Positions 25,086 to 37,872 of a stretch of 64,000 bases of DNA are shown here, one piece after another (position 1 is the first letter of the stretch; every line of letters starts with the position of its first letter). The DNA lies in contig CP136066.1 of the NCBI GenBank assembly GCA_032622095.1, forward strand, positions 95,687,319 to 95,751,318. Reading direction: 5' to 3'. The DNA comes from Siphonodentalium dalli (Eukaryota > Mollusca > Scaphopoda > Gadilida > Siphonodentaliidae). The position numbers and the translations under genes are program-made. The notes under the pieces were generated by a model. It ran no database searches. It saw only the letters and a list, made by a program, of their open reading frames with translations, and had not been told where the DNA came from.

Positions 25086-25439
25086 TATTACATGGCTCAT
25101 TTAAATTTAGTGGCAAGAGCGAGTTATTTATCAAAGGAAGAAACACGTGTACAACGTGAAGGAGAATCCGTTAGTGAGTTCAAGAACCACTGAACATCTA
25201 AGTAAGATCATGTCTGATGTCGTAGAAGGTGCTACAAAGAGAGACAGGTACCCACAGAAACGACGCATTTTCTGTAAATGCACAAAGTGGCCTCAGGATG
25301 TAGAGGTTCCAAATAAAAGACAACGAAATTTGGAGGTAGTCTCCATAAAACTAATAAGTGTGTCTTGCAACAGCAACTAATGATACTTCAGATATTATTT
25401 TTATAAGATCCCCCCACACAAATTATTGTCATAAAGAAC

Positions 25440-27057
25440 CAGTTATAAAGTCAATTGCCTCATTGCCACTGGTGCTTCTGTGTGAGTGCTCCACTCAACG
25501 ATTTTTTACACGATGGATAAGTCGTATAGGCCATGGCTGTTGGATGCTAATTGCCAACTTAATACGACTTATGCCGATAAGGTGACACCCCAATGGGTCG
25601 CTAAACGTTCAGTAACAATTAGTGTGTCTCCAAATTTCTTGTCGGATGATTGTATCATATTTAGATATATACCCCTGCAATCTTGGGGTAATACTTGCTG
25701 CACCAGAATGGATGTGAGCTAGACTCAAATGCTTCTCAACTCAAATGGGATGGGGCATCTTTCAAATGCACACTGGAAATCCAAAAGAGGAGAGAATATT
25801 GTTATCCCTCCTCTATCTTATATCATTACCCATAGTCTAACCAAAGACACATGTCGCACATGGAGAAATGCTATGGTTGTGATGGCCAGCCTTTGAGTTT
25901 ACGTACAAGGTGTATTTGGGGATCATGGTAAATTTGATATTTACCAGAGTATAGTATCTGTGAGGGTGATGAAGCCGGAATCAGTTCCCCAAAAAAAGAG
26001 CTATATGCAAAAACCCATCTAGCAGATGAGGAGTTCATCAGATCACATTTGATAGCAGCAGTTAACAACAAATTGAACGCCTAAAAATTCATGACCTAGC
26101 TGATAACGAAAGAACAAAGAGGCCAATGACTACCAAATCACATGCAAGTTTTGATGGAACAATGCGGACACTGAGTGATAAATATAGAGAAGTTCAAAAC
26201 AAGTTATCTTGAACATGGGCAGTCTCATTGTTTAGTCAGAAAGGGAAATTACTGAACAAATGTTACGATGAAAGACTCCTATCCAATACCAGGATTAGAT
26301 GAGAGCACTGAAGCATTAAGAGCCTCCGAATACTATTCAGGGGTTGATTTTGTCATAGGATATTGGCAAATCCCGTTTGCAGAGATACTGCTTTTGTCAG
26401 TGACATATGACTGCACGCTCACAATATCAATTCCGATCTATGCATTGTGTCCTTTGTAACTATGGGCCAACAATTGGAAAGTTAATGAACTGGTATTGGC
26501 GTAATTGCAGTGTCACGCATGTATGTTATACATCGACGACGTGTTGGTGTTCTCAAAGACATTTGGAGAACATTGCTCAAATTAGAGAATGTGTCATACA
26601 AAATCAAGGAGGTCGGTTTGAAAGTCTCTCCCAAAAACTCATTTATACCAAGATAATGACATTTCCTGTGACGTATCGTGTCTGAGAGCGATGTGCCGCC
26701 TGTTCTTGAACAAATTAGGGCTTTCTAATCGTGGGTGTCAACCATGAGATGTGAAAGATATATGTAGAACAGTGTCAGGACGCATTCTCCTAGTTAAATG
26801 ATGCATTAATGAAGAACCCAGTACTAAAGTATCCTGACTTAACAAAGACTTTCATAGTGGATACAGACGCTAGCCACCATATCCCCAGAGCAGTGTTATC
26901 ACAACATTTCGATCCCGGAGAATATGCGGTCACATATTGCAGTCTCTATCAAAACCTGAACGCAATTACTGTATTGCAAGGAAGGAATTCGGGGAAGTCT
27001 CGATGGACTGACGCCTGTAAGCTATTACATGTGAGAGTAATAGATCATCTGAGTTGA
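25440..27057 (+). pseudogene. Ty3/Gypsy LTR-retrotransposon pol relic (PR-RT-RNase H)
   Basis: Across several frames, in order, there are: the protease C-terminal signature QNGCELDSNASQLKWDG (about 25704); RT start KDSYPIPGLDESTEALRASE with YYSGVDFVIGYWQIPFAE (26268-26385), matching 'D.YPLPRIDE.LD.L.GA.YFS.LDL..GYWQI'; and RNase H start LKYPDLTKTFIVDTDASH (26827-26878), matching 'L.YPDF.KPFIL.TDAS'. Many stops and shifts. No LTRs, integrase or primer site recognised. The preceding 350 bp may be decayed gag. It lies antisense in the longest receptor intron. Confidence 0.8.
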
Positions 27058-29119
27058 TACACATGCAAATATTTCACTGATTGGTTCGATGCACTGATGA
27101 CAGTTATTGTCTAGCCATTGATAGCCATATTAATGTTTGAGACATTAGCTAGCTCTTGTTCCGTGCACACAATGATCTAGTCTTAAATATCATAGTTACA
27201 TCAGGATAAGTTTATTTATTTCAATTTTACATTTCTCGAAGCTTCTTTCCAAAGGGTGCTGGGGAGGAAGTTTTTCACCTCACCGTCGCAAATGCAACAT
27301 GTCTTATAGTTAGGGAGCCCGCATATGTTCTATTTACACTTTTGCGTACAAAAGGTTTGACCCCCTAAAGTTGGTACCAATAATGGAACATTCTGAAAAA
27401 CCGATTTCTTAAGTTGCGCATTCCTGGGGTTTAGGGGCTGCTGAACCCCAAAAAGTGCCAAAAATCACTTCTATTTACACTTCCGCGTACATCGATGAAT
27501 TTTGGTTTGATGATACTCCTAAGTGTACTCATTAAGAAAACACAACTTAAGAAATGGATTTTCCTGGGGTTTTCAGATAAGAAAGGGGGTCCCATGCTGA
27601 ACCCCAAAACATGATTTTTCACTTTTTTTTACACTTTCGCGTACATCCATAATTTTTGGTCTCAAAGTACTTTGATATATACTAATTATAAAAACACAAC
27701 TTAAGAAGCAACTTTTCCTGGGGTTTTAAGATAAGAAGGAGGTCATCGGGTCACCCCTCAAAACGTAAAAAATCACTTTTATTTACATGATTGCATTCGT
27801 CCAACGTGTGTATATGTGCGTACACCCTGGAACGTTGCACTATTACAACCAATACATCCCTAAATCGATACGATCAACTTAAGAAATATATATTCATGTC
27901 GTTTACCCCCCCCCCCCCCCCCCCCCACAACCCGATCCATTTTCTAGAACTATAAGTGAGCCAGTTTTATGAAAATTATAGCGGGAAAATCTAGTAAATT
28001 GTACACAAATGTATATATTTTCGTGAAGCTAAGACATACTGACACTTTTTTGGGCCAAAATTGAAACTCACCATCCAAGATGGCCGCCAAAATGGCTGCC
28101 GGAAGTTGAAAATATGACATTTTTTCACAAATATCAATTTATGCTGTTTGGAACTGGTTGAGTAATGCAACTTTATTTTGTGTTTTTTATATTAACTGAT
28201 CATTGGAGCAATTAAATAAGCAATTATTGGGGTCCTAACATCTTCCGATCCCTCAAAAATTCGATTTTACAGAACGCAGTACAAAATTTTACAAAAAAAA
28301 AACAATTGAGATTCTAGTCATATTTCAACAAGAAATGAAAAGAACATTGTAATGTAAGTGAGGCATATCATTACCTATGAATATTCCAAATCTATGGAAC
28401 CATAAATCTTACCTTGGCTCAAAATGGCTGCGAAAATGGCCGCTAAAATTTGGAAAATGGTAAATATTGCCCCAGGGTGTCCTGCAATCGCTTACAAGTT
28501 GTGTTGATGTACACAATTGGCTAATCTGTTTTCTATACATTGCATACTAACATGTCTGATGCACCATGGATCATTTTTACTATTGTCACCACTGACATTT
28601 ACCAGAAATATTGGACATAAATATCGGCAAGAATTCACTTTTCGGGGTTCGACCATTTGTTCAAGTAAAATGTAACTATCTTTGGATTGAAAGGTGTTTA
28701 TTGTTTTGGTCTATCTTAAATGTGTCACACTACGGTGTTTATAGACTAAATTGCTCAAGATGGCTTCCAAAATGGCAACCAAATTTGTAAAAATTTAAAA
28801 GTTAACATATCCCGAACATTATTCTCTGCGTTATCCGAAAAAAAGTGGCAAATTGTTACTCACTTGGTTATTGTACGTGTTAGTTACAATGTAATTAACT
28901 GACAACTACGTTGTATTATGTTTGTCCCAGTTCCGTATGGGGCATGACAAATTCATTTTAAAGTTGCAGTATGGAATTTTGCGGAGAACCATATTATTGA
29001 AAGGAAATGGGCAGAACTTTGAGACTGAACTGAGATGAACCATGATATGTGGGTATTCTGGCCCATTATGATAAAAATTTATCAACTGGATACAGGGTGG
29101 AAGCCAAGATGGTAGCCAG

Positions 29120-31485
29120 GGAGTTATGACCATATATGAGGATAATAGGTATACGGGGAGTTATTGTATGGTCGTGAATGGTGTGTGGGTATATAGGGAG
29201 TGCCCTGTTGGTAACGATGGGGCGTATATTTATATATGTTGTGGATGTGTTATCATTGGTGGTGTATGGGGAGTAGATTTATTATCATGGATGGCGTGTA
29301 TGAGTATGGCAAGTATGGAACTTATGAGTGGTCGTATGTGCGGATATTGGTATATCTGGACGGGCTAATCATTGGTGATATGCATATGTAAACCTGGATT
29401 TACTCCATGGTCATGGGTATGGCGAATAGGTATACATGCAGTGGATGTATGGTCCATGTGAGGTGAATATGTATACATTGAGTGACTGTATGATCGTGAA
29501 TGTAGTGAATATGTATACATAGAGTGACTATATGGTCGGGTGTAGGTGTTCATGCATGGTGACTCGTGGCTGTATCGTCATTTGTGGTATGTACGGGTAT
29601 AACCAAGTATGGCTGTATGATCAGGTGTACCAGTACATGTACGTGTATAAAGTGGGTGACTATGTTGTCATTTGTGTGGTGTTTATGTACATATGGAGTG
29701 ACTGGGGTAATGGGTGGGTTGTACATATGTACCTTGAGTGGCTATCGCTTTCCACAATAACTCAAGAATATGTTAATCAATAGAGAGGTCATGTCATATC
29801 GTGGAAAGCGATAGCCACCAATTAACACACAGTCATTACATATATACATAAACACCACATACATAACAATATAGTTACCCACTGTATACATGTACACCTG
29901 GCCCATGACCACGGATGACCATACAGCCACGCGTCACAATGCAGGCACACCGGGTATACTCCTAAACATGACCCATAACCATATAGTCACTCCATGTATA
30001 CCCATTCATCTCACCATTTGCCATAAGGTCATCCCCTGTATACATATTCTCCAAACGCATGGTCAAATGAACAATCAATATATACATCAACACCACAACA
30101 ATGACCATAAAGTCATTCCAGTATACATATGTACATCACCAATGGCCATATAGCCACTCGCTTCATACACATACCCTCACCCATGTTACCTGGTATACTC
30201 CTTCACCTGACATATGGCCATATAGTCACCCCGTGTGTACCTATTCAAAACATTCATACACGATCATGGTCAATCCTTGTATTCATATTCACCCCAACAG
30301 TGGCCATGCCAATCCATGTATTCCTATTTGTCACACCATAGCCGAATAGCCACTAAAGATATACTAATACACCCCAGCCATGTCAGTATAGTCACTCCAT
30401 GTATGCATATGCACCTCATCCATGTCCATATAGCCACTCGCTATATACACATATCCCTCGCCCATGACAATAAAGCAACACGTGTGTGTACTGGTATAAC
30501 CTACACATGACAATACCGACACGAGTCACCAAACAGGAACACCAGGTACATGTATACTCATACGCCTGTCACCACCTGTATAGATGTTCATTACATTTAT
30601 GATCATACAGTCACTACTTGTATACCTACATGTACTCATCTCACCATTAACCATACAGTCACTACATGTATACCTATTCGACACATATAGTCATATAACC
30701 ACTTGATATACGTATTCAGCCCATCATAGACCATATATTCACTCCAGGTATACATGTAACGCTCACTAATGGCCATTCAGCCCTTCCAGATATACAAAAA
30801 ACCCGCACATACCACCACTCAAACAATCCATACTTGCATATACACCTCACACATGACAATTCAGCAATTCACTGTATAATCATACACGCCATCCATGATA
30901 ATACAGCTAAGACCTATACACCCACCAATGATAATACATCCACGATATATATAAATATACATCCCACCCGTTACAACAAGGACACTCCCTATGTACCCAC
31001 ACGCTCGATAATGTCCACCAGCTTACTCCAGGTATTCATATTCAATCATGACCGTACATTCATTCCATATATACCTATACACATTACCCGTAACCATAAA
31101 ATCACTACCTATTTATCCACACACCCCATCCATGATCATACAGACAACACATGTACATCCCACCCATGACCTTACAGTCACTCCATATATACATAATCAA
31201 CACATAGATGAACATGTAGATATATCCATACACCACACCAATGACCATACAGGCACACCGGATGCACCCCTACTGGATATACACAATCATACACCATACA
31301 GTCACTCCATGCATACCGATTCACCTCACACCTGACCATGACCTCTCCCTGTATACCTAGATGCATCTTACCATGGACAACCCACTTATAACCATATAGT
31401 CACTCATTGTATACCTACTAACATCAGTCATGACATACAATAACTCCATGTATACCTATTCACCTCACATATGATCACAGAGTAA
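29120..31485. repeat. inverted minisatellite core of the foldback element
   Basis: Irregular units of about 55-65 bp built from 'catgaccatatagtcactcc' and 'atgtatacctattcacctca'. They read as the complement in 29120-29737 and directly in 29820-31485. The same repeat occurs at 49.8-50.1, 59.41-59.85 and 62.47-63.0 kb. Long His/Thr/Tyr-rich frames here arise from the repeat. Confidence 0.85.
29738..29818. repeat. central hairpin, 18-bp perfect stem
   Basis: GTGGCTATCGCTTTCCAC (29738-29755) and its exact complement (29801-29818) flank a 45-base loop, precisely where the minisatellite changes orientation. Confidence 0.9.
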
Positions 31486-33730
31486 CTCCCTGGCTACGAT
31501 CTTGGCATCCACACTGTATCCTGTAGACATTTTTTTTTATCATAATGGACCAGAATAGCCAACTATTATGGTCCATCTCAGTTCTGTCTCAAATTTCTGC
31601 CCATTTCCTTTCAATAAATATGGCCAAAATCACAAAAGAGGTTCTCGGCAAATTACATACTTTAAAATGAATTTGTCATGCCCCATACGGAACTGGGACA
31701 ACTGGGAATAGAACATGTAGTTGTCAGTTAATTAACTAACACGTATAATAACCAAGTGAGTCACAATTTGCTATCTTTTCGGATAATGCAGAGAATGTTC
31801 GGGATATATGTAAAAAATTAGCATTTTACAAATTTGGTTGCCATTTTGGAAGCCATCTTGAGCTTTGAGAAATTTGGTCTATAAACACCGTAGTGTGACA
31901 CATTTAAGATAGACCAAAACAATAAACACCTTTCAATCCAAAGATAGTTATATTTTACCTGAAAAAATGGTTCAAACCTGAAAACTGAATTTTTGCCAAT
32001 ATTTATGTCAAGTTGTTTTTAGAGAAAAGTCCAATATTTTTGACGATGTCAGTGGTGAAAATAGAACAATTAACCATGGTGCATCAGACATGTTAGCATT
32101 CAATGTATAGAATGCAGAATGGCCCATTTTATACATCAACACAACTTGTAAGCGATTGAAGGACACGCTGGTGTAATATTTACCATTTTCCATATTTTGG
32201 CGGCCATATTGGCAGCCATTTTGAGCCAAAGTAAGAATTTTGGTTCCAGTGATTTGGAATATGCATAGGTAATAATATGCCTCACTCACATTACAAAGTT
32301 CTGTTCATTTCTTGTTGAAATATGACTAGAATCCCAATTGTGATTTGTTTTGGTGAAATTTTATACCCCATTCTGTACAATCAAATTTTTGAGGGATCGG
32401 AAGGGGTTAGGACCCCAATAATTCCATATTTAATTGATCCAATGATCAGTTAATATAAAAAACACAAAATAAAGTTGCATTACTCAACCAGTTCCAAACA
32501 GCATGAATTGATCTAGAAGATATTTGTGAAAAAAGTCATATTTTCAACTTCCGGCAGCCATTTTGGCGGCCATCTTGGATGGTGAGTTTCAATTTTGGCC
32601 CAAAAAAGTGTCATTATGTCTTAGCTTCACGAAAATATATACATTTGTGTACATTTTACTAGATTTTCCCGCTATATTTTTCATAAAACTGGCTCACTTA
32701 TAGTTCTAGAAAATGGATCGGGTTGTGGGAGGGGGGGGGGGGGGGGGTAACAAGTCTCGTTCTTATCAGAAAACGACATGAATATATATTTTTTAAGTTG
32801 ATCGTATCGATTTAGGGATGTATTGGTTGTAATAGTGCAACGTACAAGCGATGTACGCACATATGCACACGTTGGACAAATGCAATCATGTAAATAAAAG
32901 TGATTTTTTTACGTTTTGAGGGGTGACCCGATGACCCCCTTCTTATCTTAAAACCCCAGGAAAAGTTGCTTCTTAAGTTGTGTTTTTATAATTAGTATAT
33001 ATCAAAGTACTTTGAGACCAAAAATTATGGATGTACGCGAAAGTGTAAAAAAAAGTGAAAAATCACGTTTTGGGGTTCAGCATGGGACCCCCTTTCTTAT
33101 CTGAAAACCCCAGGAAAATCCCTTTCTTAAGTTGTGTTTTCTTAATGAGTACACTTAGGAGTATCATCAAACCAAAATTCATCGATGTACGCGGAAGTGT
33201 AAATAGAAGTGATTTTTGGCACTTTTTGGGGTTCAGCAGCCCCTAAACCCCAGGAATGCGCAACTTAAGAAATTGGATTTTCAGAATGTTCCATTATTGG
33301 TACCAACTTTAGGGGGGTCAAACCTTTTGTACGCAAAAGTGTAAATAGAACATATGCGGGCTCCCTAACTATTAGCTCTAAAGTGACATCTGCACTAAGG
33401 CCCATATGAGGTCCCAATAACATAAATATGGTGTTTTTGCAGTTATAATGTTTTAAACTGTTACAAATGTCAAATATGGGCAGAAAACAGAAAAGGTCTT
33501 TAGGAAAAAAATTGCATGAGGTTGTAAACAAATCGTTTCTTGACTCTCGGACCATCCACACACCCTGGCATTACTTCCTGCAGATTTTGAATTTCCCCCT
33601 GATGTAGAGCGATATTTTATGTATTTATCAATATATGTAATGCCTTCTTCCAAATTACGTTGGCACCAGTTAGTAAGTTCAAAAAGAGCTATTTCTGTGG
33701 AAAAAATGAAAACCCCATAGTTTCACCTAC

Positions 33731-33897
33731 CCTCTTCCACATCTCAGTTCCATTTCGATTTTCAACTCTTGGGTTATATGATCCACTGCATGATATTTCT
33801 TTTCCAGTGAATTCCTTTGTATGAGTCGTTAGGTTCCAAATTGTAACATTTGACCCAATGATCTCCATGGATATATCAATAGAATTCCGGACATCTT
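33731..33897 (-). CDS. iGluR exon: end of amino-terminal domain
   Basis: Donor GTAGGT begins at 33730. The acceptor is either attacag (exon from 33901) or the cag four bases on (exon from 33897); the latter fits the phase of the 34347 candidate. The peptide EDVRNSIDISMEIIGSNVTI ends in a WNLTTH motif, matching the 'LR..F.LDV.......KIGTW' strand of iGluR amino-terminal domains. It continues to a linker NPRVENRNGTEMWKR. It exits in phase 0, as the next exon needs. Confidence 0.75.
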
Positions 33898-34346
33898 CTG
33901 TCTGTAATTTGAAAGTTAAGATAATAATTATCCACATCCTGTGTATATCAACATAATTCAGGAAAAACAAATAATTTGTTTTGTTTTGCTTCCGTGTGTA
34001 TCACCGAAGAGTGTTTTGTGTCAGTTAGTTCCTGGTGTGGTAAAATAAAGAGCGTTTAACCCTTTCAATTCTAAATGGATTCCCAAGTCAGTTAAAGTAT
34101 GTTCACAGGAATTTGTATATTATTGATCTGCATGGTAGTTAAGGCGATAAAAAAACAGCCGACAGATGGATAAAAAGTGCAATAGCAGCGCTATTTATTG
34201 AGTGACATGTTTAGATAATACGTTATGAACATTTCCTATGGGATAACTACTCATGAACGATGCTTTAGTATAGAAGAGGTTAAACAGCTGATAAATTGAT
34301 ATAATGTCAGTTAGTCTATTCAGAGTATTTATACAGTCAGTAGTAC

Positions 34347-34438
34347 CCGGCATTGTCCAGTTTAATGTAATCGTGAATCCTCCGCTGTTGAAATGCGATT
34401 GGAATAGAGAATACTCTAATAGCTCAACGAAGTCATTC
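34347..34438 (-). CDS. possible iGluR exon: last part of amino-terminal domain
   Basis: Tentative. The open frame reads NDFVELLEYSLFQSHFNSGG followed by FTITLNWTMP. It resembles the 'L...L....F.GLTG.I.FN' element that precedes the end of the amino-terminal domain. A donor-like GTACTA follows 34347. The exit phase 1 agrees with the 33897 exon if that exon uses its second cag acceptor, giving TMP-EDVRNSIDIS, which keeps the spacing seen in kainate receptors. The acceptor side (tttatgag) is weak and the start is approximate. Confidence 0.4.
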
Positions 34439-34439
34439 T

Positions 34440-35980
34440 CATAAATTTTATATCAAAATAGGCATTACAAAATGTCATTCCTATACATGGATTATAAGGA
34501 GTGACTCACCTTGTCGGATTGATTGCCATTAGTTTATCGCGATAAATTTGTCCCGGGTAAAGAAGTAAATATTTACAACGGTGCTTAAGCTTCCTACAAA
34601 CGTTACCTCTTATTAAATGGTACAATCTACGTGATTTGAATTATTGGCAATAGTAGCTGATTTACGCATTCTTCTCGATAATTGCCGAGTAGTCACTTGT
34701 CAAGTTGTGTTGATTCAATAAATTTAAACACAGTTTGCCTTTAACAAGTAACCAAACATATTGTAGGGTTTAATTCTAATAGGACATGACTCATTCGAAC
34801 CTCAAAACTTGAATGTTTTTCAACGTAATATGGAGGGATGGATACGATAGGTCGATAAATAAACGTACTATTTATACACCGGCTTCGTATGCTCTGAAAA
34901 ACACTTGCCAAGTCACAGCCATTTTTCAGCCGTATTCAACTTTGCGCCAGAAGTCAGACAATCGCTCTTTATTGCTACCATATCAGGAATAGAATAACAT
35001 GGAACGCTTTTTTTCTGTTCCATGTCGTACACATGGCTGTTCTGTGTTTGGGACCCAAACACAGTATTCACAGTTGTATTTTTCAATACTTCAATGTGTG
35101 TTTTTGGTTTACATAATGTTCGTAGAAAGGTAGTTATTATTGTTATCGACCTATTTCCATACCGGGAAAAATTTTAAAGCGAATAATATTATGTGTATTT
35201 ATTTGGCGCACAAACCGCCATGTGGCTTTAAATTAGCAATTAATTGTTTATATAATTTGTTGGTGTCGCGACCCGCTCCTAACTCGGAGGATGCCGCTTT
35301 GGCATCTTCAAACGACACTAGTAGATTCATTGCATCATCTAAATGTCGAATGTTAATTATAATGCCCACACCTCCCCATCCATAACGTAACCCATTGCCT
35401 GGAACCTAAGTGTACCGAAATGCTCGAAAATGGCGGCCAAATATTCTCATATCGCAGTGAGTATTCAATGTTTAACCTATATCAATAAATAAATAGCAAA
35501 TGAGCTATGTGTTAATTTTGACTTCGGTGGCCATCTTTCGAGTTTGTCGCCAAAATCTCATTAAAACGAATCTATTCGATATCAAGTTTTGAATTATCCG
35601 AGATGAGTTTCTGAGAGAGCTCAGTCTAATATCATGCTGATATCTTCAGAAAATAGCTCTGCCAACTTTGATCCACACCATTAGACTCGCGGGGATGCCT
35701 ACATGTATATATAGTTATAGTTGACAGTAACATTTAGTATCAATTGTGGTGCCCTCATCTCGGCAAGCTATGCCCCCTATCGCGACGCTGTTAAAGCATA
35801 ACCAAAGCACTCCAATATGGACTCCGGTTCAAATTTGGGTAATTTTTTAAATAGAGTAAAAAATGGCACAAACTTCGCACGAGACGCTAAAAACAACTAT
35901 ACGTATATTATATATAGTAAATAACACTTTACCTTTGACAGAACTTGTTGTTGAGAAATTTCCACAAACAAAACTGAATC
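34440..35980. other. receptor intron, nothing firm
   Basis: A donor-like ACAAG|GTGAGTC on the minus strand near 34510 follows an open stretch (GQIYRDKLMAINPTR) that I cannot place. A 60-codon minus-strand open frame at about 35199-35395 is noted in findings. Confidence 0.3.
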
Positions 35981-35984
35981 CTGG

Positions 35985-36405
35985 TTGGGGAGTTCTCTGT
36001 CAAGAATGCTTTGTTGAGAAATCCATATAATACAGCACAAAACATGATTTAATTCTCATGTTTTTGAAGCGAGTGATCGAATTTTGAAATGACACAACCA
36101 GATATCACACAGCAGTATTTGGCAATGACTGTATCCATTGTAAACATGCTGTTGGGAATTCATTGAGTAATCTCTTGATTAATCCTGATTGGGATTTGGA
36201 CCAGGCTGGCCATCTTAAAATACAAGCTGGCTTGCTGAGGGAATCTGAACTTGCACAATTACAGTCACAGTCAAATCCAGCTGTTTCCTTTCTGTTGAAG
36301 TTGAGCCACAACACATACCCTGGCTTTGGAACATTTTAATTAAATATGTTTAGTTACTACAAAATGTGGATTTCTCAACAAAGCGTTTCTTATAGACTTC
36401 TCCTG
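35985..36405. mobile_element. small inverted-repeat element enclosing the CARD-like frame
   Basis: Arms of about 35-45 bp: ggagttctctgtcaagaatg leading into ctttgttgagaaatcca on the left, and the diverged complement ending ctcctg on the right. Target duplication not resolved. Confidence 0.45.
36082..36339 (+). pseudogene. CARD-like open frame between inverted repeats
   Basis: An 85-codon open frame without a start codon reads NSLSNLLINPDWDLDQAGHL, then KIQAGLLRESELAQLQSQS, then NPAVSFLLKLSHNTYPGFGT. The pattern of helices and the LL..G.L...EL..I......A..LL..L......F order recalls a CARD or death-fold domain; this is a judgement from pattern only. It is flanked by inverted repeats: tgctttgttgagaaatcca at 36011 and its near-complement tggatttctcaacaaagc at 36368. 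It may be an exon carried by a small transposon, or an exon of a gene nested in the receptor intron. Confidence 0.35.
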
Positions 36406-36409
36406 AATA

Positions 36410-37870
36410 CTGATGTACTTTCTTTTATGGAAATTAGCTGACTGTTTTGTCTGTATGTGTGCACAAAAAGTCAAGAGTGTGGTTGGTAATAATTTGCTAT
36501 ATATTTTTTAATCTGCTACCAGTATAGTGTTGTTAAAAACATATTATACATTAATTGTTGTTTTCTTTGAATTTTGTGACATTTTCGATACTTTACTACC
36601 AATTTTAAAATTTGATAAACATATCCCTGGAGGCCATATTGGACTGGTTTGGTTAAACCTTAAGCCCACAGCATTGTACGCGTTGTAGAATAGATATAAT
36701 AGATATATAATTATATATTATATGATTAGTAAAAATCGTATTTTTGTTATGTTGTTACCCTTCCCTCCACATCCCTGACTCGTATAGTGCCAATTTTGGT
36801 TTCTGTAAACCGCACGATTAGATTCAACGTATCATGGGGATGGCTATATATAATTTTGGTGAAAATTACCAGCTAAAACGGTTCTATTTAAAGATTAGTG
36901 TCCCTCTCCTCCTCTACTACCCTTGACCCAACGGCATCAATTTGACGTCATTGAACCACATGATCGGATTCCTCGAATTGTTGAGAAGAATATATTTAAT
37001 TTTTTTTAATTTGGTGGAAAACGGCGCTTAAAAATATTTTGAGAAATTTTTAGTCCCCCACCACAATCGCTGACCCGAACGGCTCCACGTTTGGTATCTT
37101 TAAAACACACAATCAGAGTCTTCATATCATGGAAAATATTTTATATGAGTTTGGTGGAAATCGGCAACCTAAAAATGCCATTTGTTTTCGCTCTCCCTCT
37201 TTCTGTCCCAGACCGAGACAAGTAACTTTAGAAAAGACCAACCTGTACCATTATCGTCTTCGTATATAGCTACCCATGTTAGTGTGGTCAAATGTCAAAT
37301 TTGAATGCACATTTCCATGCGAATTTCCTGAGCAAAAGTTATAAAGTTGCACGTATTTCTGGGTGTGAGTTGATGCGAGTTTAAAACATTATATTTTTAT
37401 CTGGCGAGTCGGCTTGGAACTTGTTCCATTAGAATGTTGGTGCATTTATATTTGAATTTTATATTGATATTTCAAAATTATGTCGAGTGTTGTAATATTA
37501 GAGCAAAATCCTAAAACAATTGATAATTCACAGAGCGAACTGCCATGTTGTGACTGCTTTTGTTCTAGGGCAACCGTTTCATATATAAAGTTTTCTCCAG
37601 AGACTTGCATGGAAATTCTCATTCAAAATTGGTCACTTGACCTCGTCCTTAAGCATGATCACACCAGACACACTGCCCAACAGATTTGATGTATCCCAGT
37701 GCAAGTTCTTTCGGTGTTCTACATAGGACTCTCGGTGAAAGTTCTTTCGGAGTTATACATACATGTAGGGCTCGCTTTGCAAGTTGGCTTTTCGTCAAAA
37801 TGTAAACAATAATGGTTCCTTACGCTTGGCAATAACATTGTTATGCGATGAATATATCAACAACGATTTT
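36410..37870. other. receptor intron, no recognisable feature
   Basis: AT-rich. Three stretches near 36770, 36900 and 37060 share 'acccc..gacccaacgg' and 'ttttggtggaaa', which suggests an old diverged tandem repeat. Confidence 0.3.
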
Positions 37871-37872
37871 AC

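Larger units (their letters stand above)
27307..33371. mobile_element. giant foldback transposon, 6.1 kb, minisatellite core
   Basis: The ends read TAGTTAGGGAGCCCGCATAT inward on both sides and are flanked by TTA (27304-27306 and 33372-33374). Arms of about 1.8 kb (27307-29120 and 31485-33371) are nearly identical; even the C tract at 27907 is mirrored by a G tract at 32730. The inner part of each arm carries the aagatggccgccaaaatggc sequence shared with copies at 0.2-1.8 and 48.5-49.8 kb. The core is a minisatellite in head-to-head orientation, split by a central hairpin at 29738-29818. No transposase is visible, so it is presumably mobilised in trans. Confidence 0.88.

Noticed and set aside
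29365-31366. Regularly spaced repeats that could suggest a CRISPR array
   Set aside because: Units vary in length and sequence, there are no constant repeats with unique spacers, and the setting is eukaryotic; it is a minisatellite.
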